From Tipula vernalis (taxonomy: Eukaryota; Arthropoda; Insecta; Diptera; Tipulidae): 64,000 nucleotides of DNA. Location of the stretch: contig OY282558.1 of the NCBI GenBank assembly GCA_958295665.1, forward strand, positions 307,988,092 to 308,052,091. The letters run 5' to 3'. The position numbers and the translations under genes were made by a program. Numbering within the stretch: position 1 is the stretch's first letter; every line of letters begins with the position of its first letter. Of the stretch, positions 45,430 to 55,032 are shown in pieces. Below the pieces are notes generated by a model that saw only the letters and a list, made by a program, of their open reading frames with translations, did no database searches and was not told the origin of the DNA.

Positions 45430-47463
45430 TTAAGAACAATGTAAATTAAGTTTACCGGCTAAATCGTAAATTTGTAATTTCCCAATTACAAAATTATCTG
45501 CTTTACAATCAGAAAATCCAAATTTAATCAGATCAATATAAGTTTTAGTGCTGATCTTGAGGGCATTTGCGGTATTTGCTATTAGAGGCTCACTATCATT
45601 AGAACTAATGATCCAAACATCGAGCCAACTTAAAAAATATTCTAAAAATTTAAAATTGTCATCTAAAGTTGATTTTATCTGGAGATCCTTTGTGTTAACA
45701 ATATACCACCATTTCCCTATGATGGCACAAAAGTCGGCAGTTTCTTTCATTTCTTCAAATTGGCTTAATGCAGCAATTGTAGAATCATGAAATAAATTCT
45801 CAACTAAGGCAACATTATGTAGATCTAGACCAATTGGACGAACAGTTTTTTGATCCAACTTGTAAGGATTCGCCTTTTCAGTTGAATAATTTTTTGGCTT
45901 ATTAAATAATAATTCAAAATCTGAAAATGAGGCCTTTTTAATTGAAAAATCTTCAAAATCGGGGAAAACGATTGTTTTATTAACATCTTCTAAATTAATC
46001 CAATTATTTCTTAAAGTTTTAAGCAAATGAACGGAATCGTATTGGTAAAAAATTTTCAAATCTGGAAAATTGGGATTAACGAACTCATTAGTGGTCGATT
46101 TAAAAATTTTAAACATATCCTCATTCATTTTATTAATGTCGGTAATAGCTGTCAACACTATAAAACCATGTGAGTGTACAACGTTAATCACCGATTTAGT
46201 CAAATGGTAAAATATATCACCAGTAGGACGTTTCACTGAGAACAGTCGAACAATTTTTTTAAAATTCCCAAAAATTGATTTAATCATAAATACCAGTGCC
46301 GTGCCAATCTTAGTGGTTTTGTATTGGAGGTTTCTTTCAATATGAATTTCATCTATCAAAAGGGCAACATATTTGTCTTTGTTATTAACCTTTTTTGCTA
46401 AAAGAGATAAATTATTATTTATATTATTGCTCATTGAATTAAAATCAGGTGAACTGTGGATTTGAGCTGAAAGAGCTTTCAAGTGGCTTGTGTGGGGCAA
46501 TATTAAAAATTTCTTCAACATATTGTAAGTTGCTGCAGACTGAACGCGCATTAAAAAAGCGAATACCATAGTTTCAGTTTCATATTTTGGTTTCCCTTTA
46601 CTTAAAAGTTTAACCTGATTAATTACAATATCTAACTGAGTGGAATGGGTATTATCTTCGTCTATATCTCGACTGCTTCTTAAATAGTGCAAAGCACGAT
46701 TTAATAAATGTTCGCGATTTTCAGGCAATTTACTAGATTCTTCGCGGAACTTTGAAAGTAGATATGAAATTTGAGACCATTTTGAAATTCTCAAATTTGT
46801 AGGCAACACTTCCAAATCTGCACTCATTATTTCTGTATTTTGAATAATAACCTTTATGAAAAGTTTATTGCTGACACATATTCGAGTCGAAATATTGCAT
46901 CCCATGTCATCAGAATTTTGTAATTTATAAAAAACGACCTTTTCAGAATTTTGAAATATCAGGTAATTTGAAAGGTTTAATTTTTCTTGAAAAAGATTAA
47001 GAAAAATTTCAAAATTTCCAATGTAATCAGATGTAAAAACTGGTTCAATTTGATCCGTTGATTCAATTTGTTCCAAAGGTTCAATCTGTTCAACATATTC
47101 AATTTGTTCAATTTTAGGCTCAGATTGTACGAACGGTTCAATTTCTGAAATCTGTTCAACTGGTTTAATTTGATCAATTGGTACATAATTTATTATTGGA
47201 GAAGGTGGCACAAAACCGGAAGGGATGGCATCATCTTTTAGTATGAAACGCTTAAAAAATTCATTTGGGCGTCGAGCAAAATCCCTCTCAACAAAGTGCT
47301 TGGCACATATTACCGAATATTTATTTGGTTGCCAATCCTTTCTTCCTGTAGCATTCACCCATTGTATTTTCCGTGTCTTTTCAGATGGAAACCGAAAAAA
47401 GGGTATGCCTGTTCGTGATTCATATTTCGATTTGCACCCTACAATACGACAAGAACGTGGCAT
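45430..47463 (-). CDS. P-element-like transposase with THAP domain
   Basis: An uninterrupted 677-residue frame begins with a THAP zinc domain: C5 and C10 in CRIVGC, C53 and H56 in CAKHF, with FRFP and the AVPTIF-like DAIPSGF. Residues about 95-150 are a Gln/Glu/Ile-rich linker with repeated EQIE units. About 375-480 is the RNase H-like catalytic part: LLIDEIHIE (first catalytic Asp), then GNFKKIVRLFSVKRPTGDIF and VLTAITDINKMNEDMF, the latter resembling the TTDGAxxNRKMF segment. The C-terminal part ends FVIGKLQIYDLAG and stops where family members normally run on. P elements excise and reinsert with 8-bp duplications. A domesticated THAP protein is an alternative. Terminal repeats were not seen. 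Confidence 0.82.
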   Translation of the reverse strand: MPRSCRIVGCKSKYESRTGIPFFRFPSEKTRKIQWVNATGRKDWQPNKYSVICAKHFVERDFARRPNEFFKRFILKDDAIPSGFVPPSPIINYVPIDQIKPVEQISEIEPFVQSEPKIEQIEYVEQIEPLEQIESTDQIEPVFTSDYIGNFEIFLNLFQEKLNLSNYLIFQNSEKVVFYKLQNSDDMGCNISTRICVSNKLFIKVIIQNTEIMSADLEVLPTNLRISKWSQISYLLSKFREESSKLPENREHLLNRALHYLRSSRDIDEDNTHSTQLDIVINQVKLLSKGKPKYETETMVFAFLMRVQSAATYNMLKKFLILPHTSHLKALSAQIHSSPDFNSMSNNINNNLSLLAKKVNNKDKYVALLIDEIHIERNLQYKTTKIGTALVFMIKSIFGNFKKIVRLFSVKRPTGDIFYHLTKSVINVVHSHGFIVLTAITDINKMNEDMFKIFKSTTNEFVNPNFPDLKIFYQYDSVHLLKTLRNNWINLEDVNKTIVFPDFEDFSIKKASFSDFELLFNKPKNYSTEKANPYKLDQKTVRPIGLDLHNVALVENLFHDSTIAALSQFEEMKETADFCAIIGKWWYIVNTKDLQIKSTLDDNFKFLEYFLSWLDVWIISSNDSEPLIANTANALKISTKTYIDLIKFGFSDCKADNFVIGKLQIYDLAGKLNLHCS

Positions 47464-47970
47464 TTCTAAATACTTTATCTTAAAATTAAAATGACTATAA
47501 ATACCTAATTATACGTACCAAAAATTCTTCTTTTTTATCGGATAGGTCAAATAACTAGTTAATTAATATCACTAGATAAGTATTATAACGTTAAACAAGT
47601 TTTTAATGTATGAAAAGTCGATATTGTTATTTAGATTTTTTACTTACCGATTTAAAGCACGTATTCTGAGTTATGTACTTGGTTTAATAAGACCCCTATT
47701 CATAATCAACATAAAAATGCCTCCTTCCTTCACGCTAAAAGAAATATAAAAGTTAATTGCTTAATTATTAGTTTAAAACTAGCTAAGTTCTATGTAATTA
47801 ACAAATATGTACAAATTTATGTTAATTATTATCTTTATTTAGCAATTTCTCAAATCGAAGATACAAATTAATTTTCACTTTTCCCACTAAGTTATATTGG
47901 CTAAGTATTGTAATCGCGAAAAAATTGTGTTCCACATTTTCACATTTCTCGACGAATTAGGTTACCAGTG
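47464..47970. other. Unassigned stretch upstream of the P-like gene
   Basis: AT-rich with no gene recognised. The promoter of the minus-strand P-like transposase would lie at its left end. Confidence 0.35.
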
Positions 47971-48413
47971 GCCCTATTCTGGCTATTCCTTGGGAATTGC
48001 GAATCCAACTATTTTGACAGTATTCTAGCAGTTGGGAATTATTTTTTCCAAAAGTGTATTCTGGCGATTGGGAATTTTTTTATGTAGGGAAATATAATTC
48101 CATTTTATGTAAGTTTTGACGTTTATTTTTCCCGAATTTTTTTTTTTGGAATTAGAAGAAACTGGTTGTTTTGTGTGTTTTCTTTATTTTATTTACAACG
48201 TAGTATTCGTTAAAGTTTTTATTTTATATGTATAAAATAAAATTTTTAAATAATGGCGGCTGCAAAATTCGAAAAGTGTATTTCCCATTGGAAATTATTC
48301 CTGATTACGACATAATACACTTTTGGGAATTGGGGAATAAAAAGTTGGGAATTATCGAAGTTTGGAAATATAGCAATATTTTTCCCAATTCCCAGGGAAT
48401 AGCCAGAATAGGG
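47971..48413. mobile_element. MITE with GCCCTATTCTGGCTATTCC ends
   Basis: GCCCTATTCTGGCTATTCC occurs at both ends in inverted orientation, followed by YTGGGAATTG on both sides, for about 35 bp of terminal repeat. TTGGGAATT is repeated several more times inside. There is no transposase gene. Open frames on both strands here are repeat-driven. Confidence 0.75.
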
Positions 48414-49280
48414 CGACAGGACTCCAAAATATCGATTAAAATAATGTCGTGTTCGTCCTTCCATCCTTCCAGTAATACATTTTTATTATTTTTGTTTTGC
48501 CTCCCATTCTCACAAATATTGATATTGTAGTTTTGGCCAAAATTTTGTACAAAGATAGATTTTAGTAATAAGTAGTTTGTGTTAACTTTTGGGTCCATTC
48601 GAATTTAGAATATAAGGGGTTGCAGTGGAGGAGAAAACTCCCAAACACATTATCTCAAAAACGGGACCGACGATTTTATTTTTATATTGATGATAAATGT
48701 GACAATCCATCATCTAACTGTTCACAAAATTGGAAGTCAATTTAAGCAATGCGTGGGATTATTTTAACAAAAAGAAGTAATATAAATTTATTGGTCTGTT
48801 TTCCGAGGTAATGTCGAACTTTTGTAAAAAATATTTTCTACGCTTAATACACCTTCCAAATTCCAACAATTATTCTATTGTATTCCCTACGTATCTTTAA
48901 GACAAAATGAGTAGATTACTGTGTAATATGGAATTTAAATTTCTAAATTTAACTAAAATACTTTGTTGGTGGCAAATAATAGTTGTATTCCATGCACGGA
49001 AGTAATGAACTCGCGAGTACTTGTAACTACTCACTACTACTCATTTTGATATGATGGTGTAGAAAACACAAGTAGTTACGCATAAAATTTTCGCTAGGTG
49101 GATTTTAGTTGCGAAAATTCCAATAGATGGCTTTTAGAGCTTTTTCGAGGGTTTTTTATTATGCTCGAGTTTTTTTTGTTTTTTGGTAATATTAAATGTC
49201 AAATTTAATACAAAATTATTTTGTTGTTGATGTTACATTTTTAAGCAAAATGGATTTAAATATCAAGGCGGGGCTTTACT
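48414..49280. other. Unassigned stretch
   Basis: No supported gene, repeat or family. Confidence 0.35.
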
Positions 49281-49720
49281 ATAAAGGGCTAACCAGCGAA
49301 TCAGTAAGAATCCTTTAAGAATTTGATGAAATTATTTCCTTACAGAATCTTTGACATATCGGCCACCGAATCCGTAACAGCTGACAAATACAGTATGAAA
49401 ATTGTAATATGATTAGGAAAATTTAGTATTTTTAAGAAAAGTGTGCTGTGAAAATTTTGATGTATTCTGACATATCCTTCAGTTAGCGCGTTAATTTTCG
49501 CTCTGTTAAGTGACGGCTGAACTAAACGAAACGTTCTTAAAAATTCGCTGGTCAGTAACATGCACTTTCTGTACATCGCGTTCTTACTTAAAGTTGTTAC
49601 TGAAGGCTCAACCAGCGAAAAATTATAAATTAAAGAATTTTAACGACACTAATTTTTCTTAATTTTTTTGACATTCCAACCAGCAAAAAATTATAAACTT
49701 AAGAATTTTAGTGGAACCAT
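49281..49720. repeat. Cluster of AACCAGCGAA-type MITE ends
   Basis: GGGCTAACCAGCGAATCAGT (49286), its inverted counterpart TTCGCTGGTCAGTAACATG (about 49546) and two further direct copies (GGCTCAACCAGCGAA at 49605; CCAACCAGC at about 49675, each followed by ATTATAA and TAAAGAATTT-like sequence) fall within 440 bp. The sequence at 49490-49570 is shared with the element at 5659-6262. At least one MITE and parts of others are present. Confidence 0.55.
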
Positions 49721-50780
49721 TATTTTTCGATATTTGATTTCCAACACTTGATTTTCTTCACTTTTAATGAAATAAACTTGATTATTATAAATTATTTTAT
49801 TGTGGGTGGGGGTTATGTTTACGTGCAACATAAAATGGGATTACATAATTCGCAAACACAAAATGTTCATGAAAAATATAAATAAAAAGCCTTGAAATAC
49901 AAAAATTTACATTTAAATCAACAACTACATCAACAATTTGTTTGGGTTTGACATTTATTTCTTAAGTTTGGACGGAAAATCGCACATTCTTAATTTCTTT
50001 AAAGTGACAGATCTAATTTAACGAAGCTTCGTTAAATTTCTTAAGTGACGGATTTTGATATTTCTACTTTTTTCTGGTAGATATAAATGATATATAAATG
50101 ATTGGCCTCTTCATTTTTTCTGATTAACAAGTCGAAAATGTTGTGAATGCCATTATTTTTAATATATTTTGTCTATTAAATGCCGAAAGAATCTTATTGA
50201 TATACTTTGATGAATTTTTGACGTATGCATATTGTTTTGCCGATTGTCTCGCAGTTTGAAAATGTTTAATAGCTATGTGTTGTTTGTTAAATAATTATTA
50301 TGAACAATATATTTCTTTCTTCTAAACGAAGTTAAAGTTGATGATGACAAATTGCTTCATACAGTCGTATTTTTAGGTGTCCATCGGAAAAATTACTGTG
50401 TCCAAATTTGTTATAAATATTTCGTAAAATAAATGTTTTCTTTCATTAAATGGATATATAGTTTTATTTTGACAAAGTTTATTATATTGAATTAGTGCTT
50501 ATTATTTCAAAATATGTTATATTTATGTAATTATATAAGTACGTGTCTATTTACTAGTTACTGAAATTTTCATGTTTCGTCAGTATTTACGATATTTCTT
50601 CCACTATAATTTCCACTAAAATCGGCTTGGTGAATGTTATTCAATTTTTATTAAAAAAAATTGTATTTCTTGTAAAATTATTTATTTAGTGGTTACATAT
50701 TATGTAATTAAAAATTGTCCCGTCCTCAAATGCATCTTAATTATTAAATTACTGCGTATAGAATTATTCTTCATTTTTTT
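49721..50780. other. Unassigned AT-rich stretch
   Basis: No gene recognised. It precedes a gene-like region with a plausible ATG at 50781. Confidence 0.35.
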
Positions 50781-51640
50781 ATGGATTCGTCAACAAATCT
50801 TTCAACGTACAGAAATCCGTTCATGGACGTACAAATAATGGTCGAAAACAGATTGGTAGATAACGGAAATTTATATTCGTTTCGTAGAAACAAAGAAATT
50901 CATTTTACTTTCAAAGTTATTCGTTTTCGAATTAAAAAATACCCATGCCTCGAGAACGTCGTTCGTTTCTTCGAATTCGTATTCACAAATAGGGGCACAG
51001 TGATTACCGGACAAGAGTGATTACATCAAGCTTTCTCGCTCAATAAAATAAAAACAAATAGAGACTATAAAAAGGCAAGAAGATTTATTTACTGAAATAA
51101 AACCAATTAAATCTCAAAATAATGAGATTTTACAACGAATAAGAAAAATTGAAAATTCAAGGATGGTTTCATATGAGGAACATTTAACTAAAATAGATTT
51201 GAGTCTTCCGATAAAATCCGTTCAAGAATTTTATTCAGCAAATGAAAGGATTAAACATAATCCTGAAATTACAAATTCTTTGGCATTTATTCAATTATAT
51301 TGTAATAACTATATTTAAATTCCATTTTATATCATCTAATTTAAACAGATTGCTGTACTATGCAATTGTGGAGATACCAGCGCCGAAAAATCAGTTAGAA
51401 GGATGGTAAATAAATTATTTGAAACAAATTTCTAGATAGAAATAAATTAGGGGTAGTAATAAATAATTATAATAAAGTTTATAATAATTTTTTCTATAAG
51501 ATACTTTTATGTTTAACGTTACAGCAGCGATAAAAGAAGTAAATCCGGCCACAATAGAAAAAATAACGGAGGATGCTTCAAAAACCTATCTCCAACATGC
51601 TTCAGGCAGGATTAAATATCTCAATAAAAAAATAAATTAA
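50781..51640 (+). CDS. DUF4806-like protein, three or more exons (model tentative)
   Basis: A first frame from ATG 50781 gives 79 residues without a known domain. Downstream, three coding-like pieces follow separated by plausible introns: about 51075-51320 (SYEEHLTKIDLSLPIKSVQE, then FYSANERIKHNPE), 51348-51436 (VLCNCGDTSAEKSVRRMVNK) and 51525-51640 (AIKEVNPATIEKITEDASKT). The pattern LPIKSxxEF, then G-x3-EKSVRRM, then an A-I-K ending with basic residues matches the DUF4806 domain, which is found in many insect genes and transposon-associated genes and has no known function. Acceptors TTTAAACAG and AACGTTACAG are good. Some joints and the link to the first frame are unproven. Confidence 0.45.
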
Positions 51641-51819
51641 TTAATAATTATAATTTATCATTGATTATCTAATGAAAATCAAAACAATTTTAAATCATAT
51701 TTTATTAAATGAATTTTTAACTTTTTTATTTTTATATTATATCTGGAATTTAATGCCCCGATTCACAAATGAAAATATTCTATAGCTGTAACTTTACATA
51801 AATTATACATCAATTAATA

Positions 51820-51926
51820 TCACGCTGAAAATGATTATTCCCTCATTCTCTAGTAATACAACAACAAAAATTCATTTGGTTGTTGAATTACTAGAGAACG
51901 AAGGAATAAGCGTTTTCAGTGAGATA
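51820..51926. repeat. Foldback hairpin, about 48-bp arms
   Basis: CACGCTGAAAATGATTATTC ... CTCTAGTAAT pairs with its inverted counterpart (GTTTTCAGTG side) with about 85 percent identity by eye across a loop of about a dozen bases. Confidence 0.75.
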
Positions 51927-51966
51927 TTCATGCCTATTACAGAACTTGAAAGGAATTTCATTCCTG

Positions 51967-52022
51967 TGGGAATTCAAATTCCTACAAATCGGAATTTGCT
52001 ATCATAGACTTTGTAGGAATTT
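51967..52022. repeat. Hairpin with GGAATT..TCCTACAAA arms
   Basis: GGAATTCAAATTCCTACAAA and TTTGTAGGAATTTAAAATTC are near-exact reverse complements across a 17-base loop. It lies 40 bp from another hairpin and is unrelated to it. Confidence 0.75.
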
Positions 52023-52418
52023 AAAATTCCTTCCGTGTTGTCAGATATTTTTTTCATAGTTAAAAACACAGCTCTGATTGGTCAGAAAAAAAAATATTTT
52101 AAATTTGACATTTGGCGAAATTCAAAACACCCAAGAAAAAATTGTTTCGTTAATTAAATTTGAGAAATTATTTTTAGAATTATCCTGTTTAGTCGCGTTT
52201 CCCCAATAAATAAAAATACACATTTTTTATGTTAAATTTGTTAGGGGAATAATTTTAAGTTTGTGATTTACGAACATGTTTTAAAGTAAAAGCACAGATA
52301 AGAATAGACAGATGTGGATCTTGTATGGGCCATATTTACATTCTAAATTTCAATAGCAAATTTCAATCCAATCTGTTTAGACCAGGACGTATATATAGTA
52401 TAATTTACAGTTCTATTC

Positions 52419-52535
52419 CTTTTTATCCTTTTGCCCATGACTATTTTTATTACATCAAAACAAAAACGAAGCATTTCGTTTTTTTTTTTTTTTCATTTGT
52501 AATAAAAATAGTCATGGGTAAAAGGATAAAAAAGT
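52419..52535. mobile_element. Foldback MITE, 36-bp arms
   Basis: CTTTTTATCCTTTTGCCCAT and the next 16 bases (GACTATTTTTATTACA) return as the reverse complement at 52499-52535 with two differences. A smaller AACGAA..TTCGTT pair lies in the loop. Confidence 0.8.
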
Positions 52536-52922
52536 GAGCGAAACAGGTGTCTCAAAGCAGAAAGAAGGTTTTTCAGAAACAGCTGTGATACTTTAGGATT
52601 AGATGACATAGCGTAAGTAAAAATTTCACGCTGATATGCTTTTAAAAATATTGAAATAATAATTTTTCACATGTTTAATTTCTACAGTAAAAAGTTGTGC
52701 AACCTTTTTCACGTTTTATAAGCTTAAAAATCATTCGAGAAAGACCTTTTCAAGTGTTATTACCTATTTTTGTGGAAAGAAATTTTTTTTTAGTGAAACC
52801 TTCAAATTAATTAAAGCGATTAATTAGTAAAAATTTTTATTAAAAAGAACATTATTATTAAAAATAAAAACATAAAAAATAATATTATAAAGCGAAAAAA
52901 GACGATAAAAAAGTAAAAATTA

Positions 52923-53712
52923 GTGGAACAGTGGAATTTCAAAATGGCGGCAACCCAAGCCGGTCAAATAATAGTGAAAGGATTCGATAAAAGTGAGATA
53001 AACAATAAATGTGAGATAAATAATAAAAGAAAATTGACAATTAATAACAGTGAAATTGAAAATGAAACAATGATTCTCAAAAAGCAAAACATAGATAAAC
53101 ATGGTGAAAAAATGGAGGCTACAACAACAACTACTCATACTCAAAATAATATCCCAAAAAATTTAATAGAAAATAAATATAACAACACAGACAAAGGGCC
53201 GTATTATGTATTGGTGGGCGCTACTACTCCAAAAAACATGTTATCAATAATCCTATCAAAATTTTTTAAAGAAAATAACATAAAAACCAAAAATATAACC
53301 GAGGTTAACAAAAAAATTGCCAGGGTAGAATTTGGAACATATGATAAGGCGAATAAATGTATCCGTAAAGATGATCCCTTACATAAAACACTTACAGAAA
53401 AAGGTTATAAATCGTATGTCCCAAAAGCGTGTACCCATGTAGAGGGTGTTGTTAAAGGAATAGTAGGAGAATTTGATATAAATGATATCAAGGAAAACAT
53501 GACATGTGAACATCCGATCACTCACTTGGAAACGATCAAATCATGGGACAGACAAACACAAACTCTAAAAGATACTAATATCTTAAAAATTGAAATTAGA
53601 GCAAATAACTTACCGAAATACATATCATTCTACGATGTTAAAATAAAAACGGATATATTTATTCCCAAATTAAAATTTTGTTCGGTTTGCCTCAGCTATG
53701 GACATATTAAAA
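52923..53712 (+). pseudogene. LINE ORF1 (gag-like) N-terminal part
   Basis: An open frame of about 263 residues holds an Asn/Lys/Glu-rich N-terminus, then an RNA-binding-like segment (YYVLVGATTPKNMLSIILSK) and the start of a zinc knuckle CSVCLSYGH. The nested insertion follows after GHIK. On the far side (57754 on) the protein continues with the Cys needed for a CX2CX4HX4C knuckle and with a second Cys cluster (ECRFCERVEHF ... FCPEK). The gene was intact when the second LINE landed. Nucleic-acid chaperone activity is the expected role. Confidence 0.7.
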
Positions 53713-53963
53713 AAGTTTAGGTTTGTTTATTTTTCTCTGATTTGAAAATTTTAAAAAATAATTTGAATTCGATTTTGTGAAATAAATATTATAATTTAAT
53801 TTTTAATATTATTAACTATGTAATATGTGTTGTGTAAATATTAGTGTTTGGTGAATAAGTTTTTAAACAGTGTATATATTAATTTGACAATAGTGTAAAT
53901 ATTAATTTGACATTGCCATTTCTATTTCTTTCTCTTGTTCTGTTATTGTGTTAATATCATAAT

Positions 53964-54932
53964 ATGGAATGCGGTAAATGCAGCTTGGCGTTTACTAATA
54001 ATCAAATGATTAGCTGCTCTGGATTTTGTAGTAACACTTTCCACTATGGATGCGCTGAGGTTGATCGTGTTGCATATAATATAACTTTGAAATGCCCAAA
54101 TATCATGTGGTTCTGCTGCGATTGCCGTGACCTTTTAAGAAATAAAGCATTTCTTAAATTAATTAAACATAATTTGAGTGATGATAATGCTCAGCATTCC
54201 TTCATTGAAAAGTTGCTTGATGAAGTTTCCTCGCTTAAACAAAAGATCGGCATGATTTTGGATTGTTTACCTCAGTTGAGATCAACTAATGTTATTACAT
54301 ATATACCTTTAAATTCCTCTGTAGGTGTGAATGAAGATTTAGCTGTGGTTACATCGCCTTTAACTAATGACGACGATCAAAATCCAGTATTTTCCGGTGC
54401 TTCTTGTACGACATTTGCTGAAGTGGTAAAAAATCCTGTAGTTGTGCCTATTGCAGCATCGAATGCACTTGCTTCTCGCAGTGGTGCTCCGGATCAACCA
54501 AGCAAATGTATGAATGCTAGTGAAGTTGGAGTTAAAACTCTACAGCGCGTAGTCACTAAATCTATTTGTGGTACTAAAAATGTTCCGAATAATTTTGGTA
54601 TACAAACGGTTACTCCAATGTTTTGGATACATATTTCAAGATTTGCTTCTAATACTCCTGAGGACGACATCCTGGCTATGGCAAAAACTTGTTTAGATAT
54701 AGATAACTGTAAAATTTCTAAATTAGTCCCAAAGAATCACAATCTGAATGATTTGGAATATGTGTGCTTCAAATTGGGGTTTAAGGAAGAATTGCGTGGT
54801 AAGGCTCTGGATCCTGCTACTTGGCCAATTGGTATTTTGGTTAGAAAATTTGACAAAAAAAATTTTCGGGCATCTCTAACTCAATGTGTGAAATTTCGGA
54901 TACCAGCTGTAATCGACACACCACTTGTTTAA
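53964..54932 (+). CDS. LINE ORF1 with PHD finger, intact
   Basis: The 322-residue frame begins MECGKCSLAF and shows a C4-H-C3 zinc pattern over residues 3-54 (CGKC, CSGFC, HYGC, CCDC), a PHD-type finger. A coiled-coil-like part follows (FIEKLLDEVSSLKQKIGMIL), then a Ser/Thr-rich linker and a C-terminal part from about residue 220 (WIHISRFASNTPEDDILAMA) that resembles the RNA-binding-like region of insect LINE ORF1 proteins. It is expected to coat the LINE RNA. It has no stops, unlike its own ORF2. Initiation at 53964 is the first ATG after the 5' leader of 251 bp. Confidence 0.8.
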   Translation: MECGKCSLAFTNNQMISCSGFCSNTFHYGCAEVDRVAYNITLKCPNIMWFCCDCRDLLRNKAFLKLIKHNLSDDNAQHSFIEKLLDEVSSLKQKIGMILDCLPQLRSTNVITYIPLNSSVGVNEDLAVVTSPLTNDDDQNPVFSGASCTTFAEVVKNPVVVPIAASNALASRSGAPDQPSKCMNASEVGVKTLQRVVTKSICGTKNVPNNFGIQTVTPMFWIHISRFASNTPEDDILAMAKTCLDIDNCKISKLVPKNHNLNDLEYVCFKLGFKEELRGKALDPATWPIGILVRKFDKKNFRASLTQCVKFRIPAVIDTPLV

Positions 54933-55032
54933 ATGACAACATTTTTTTACATAATTATAATATGTATACAGGCTCAATCGATGAAGCTAATCAAGCTGTT
55001 CCAGGTGATAATTTGCAGGTACATAATATCAA

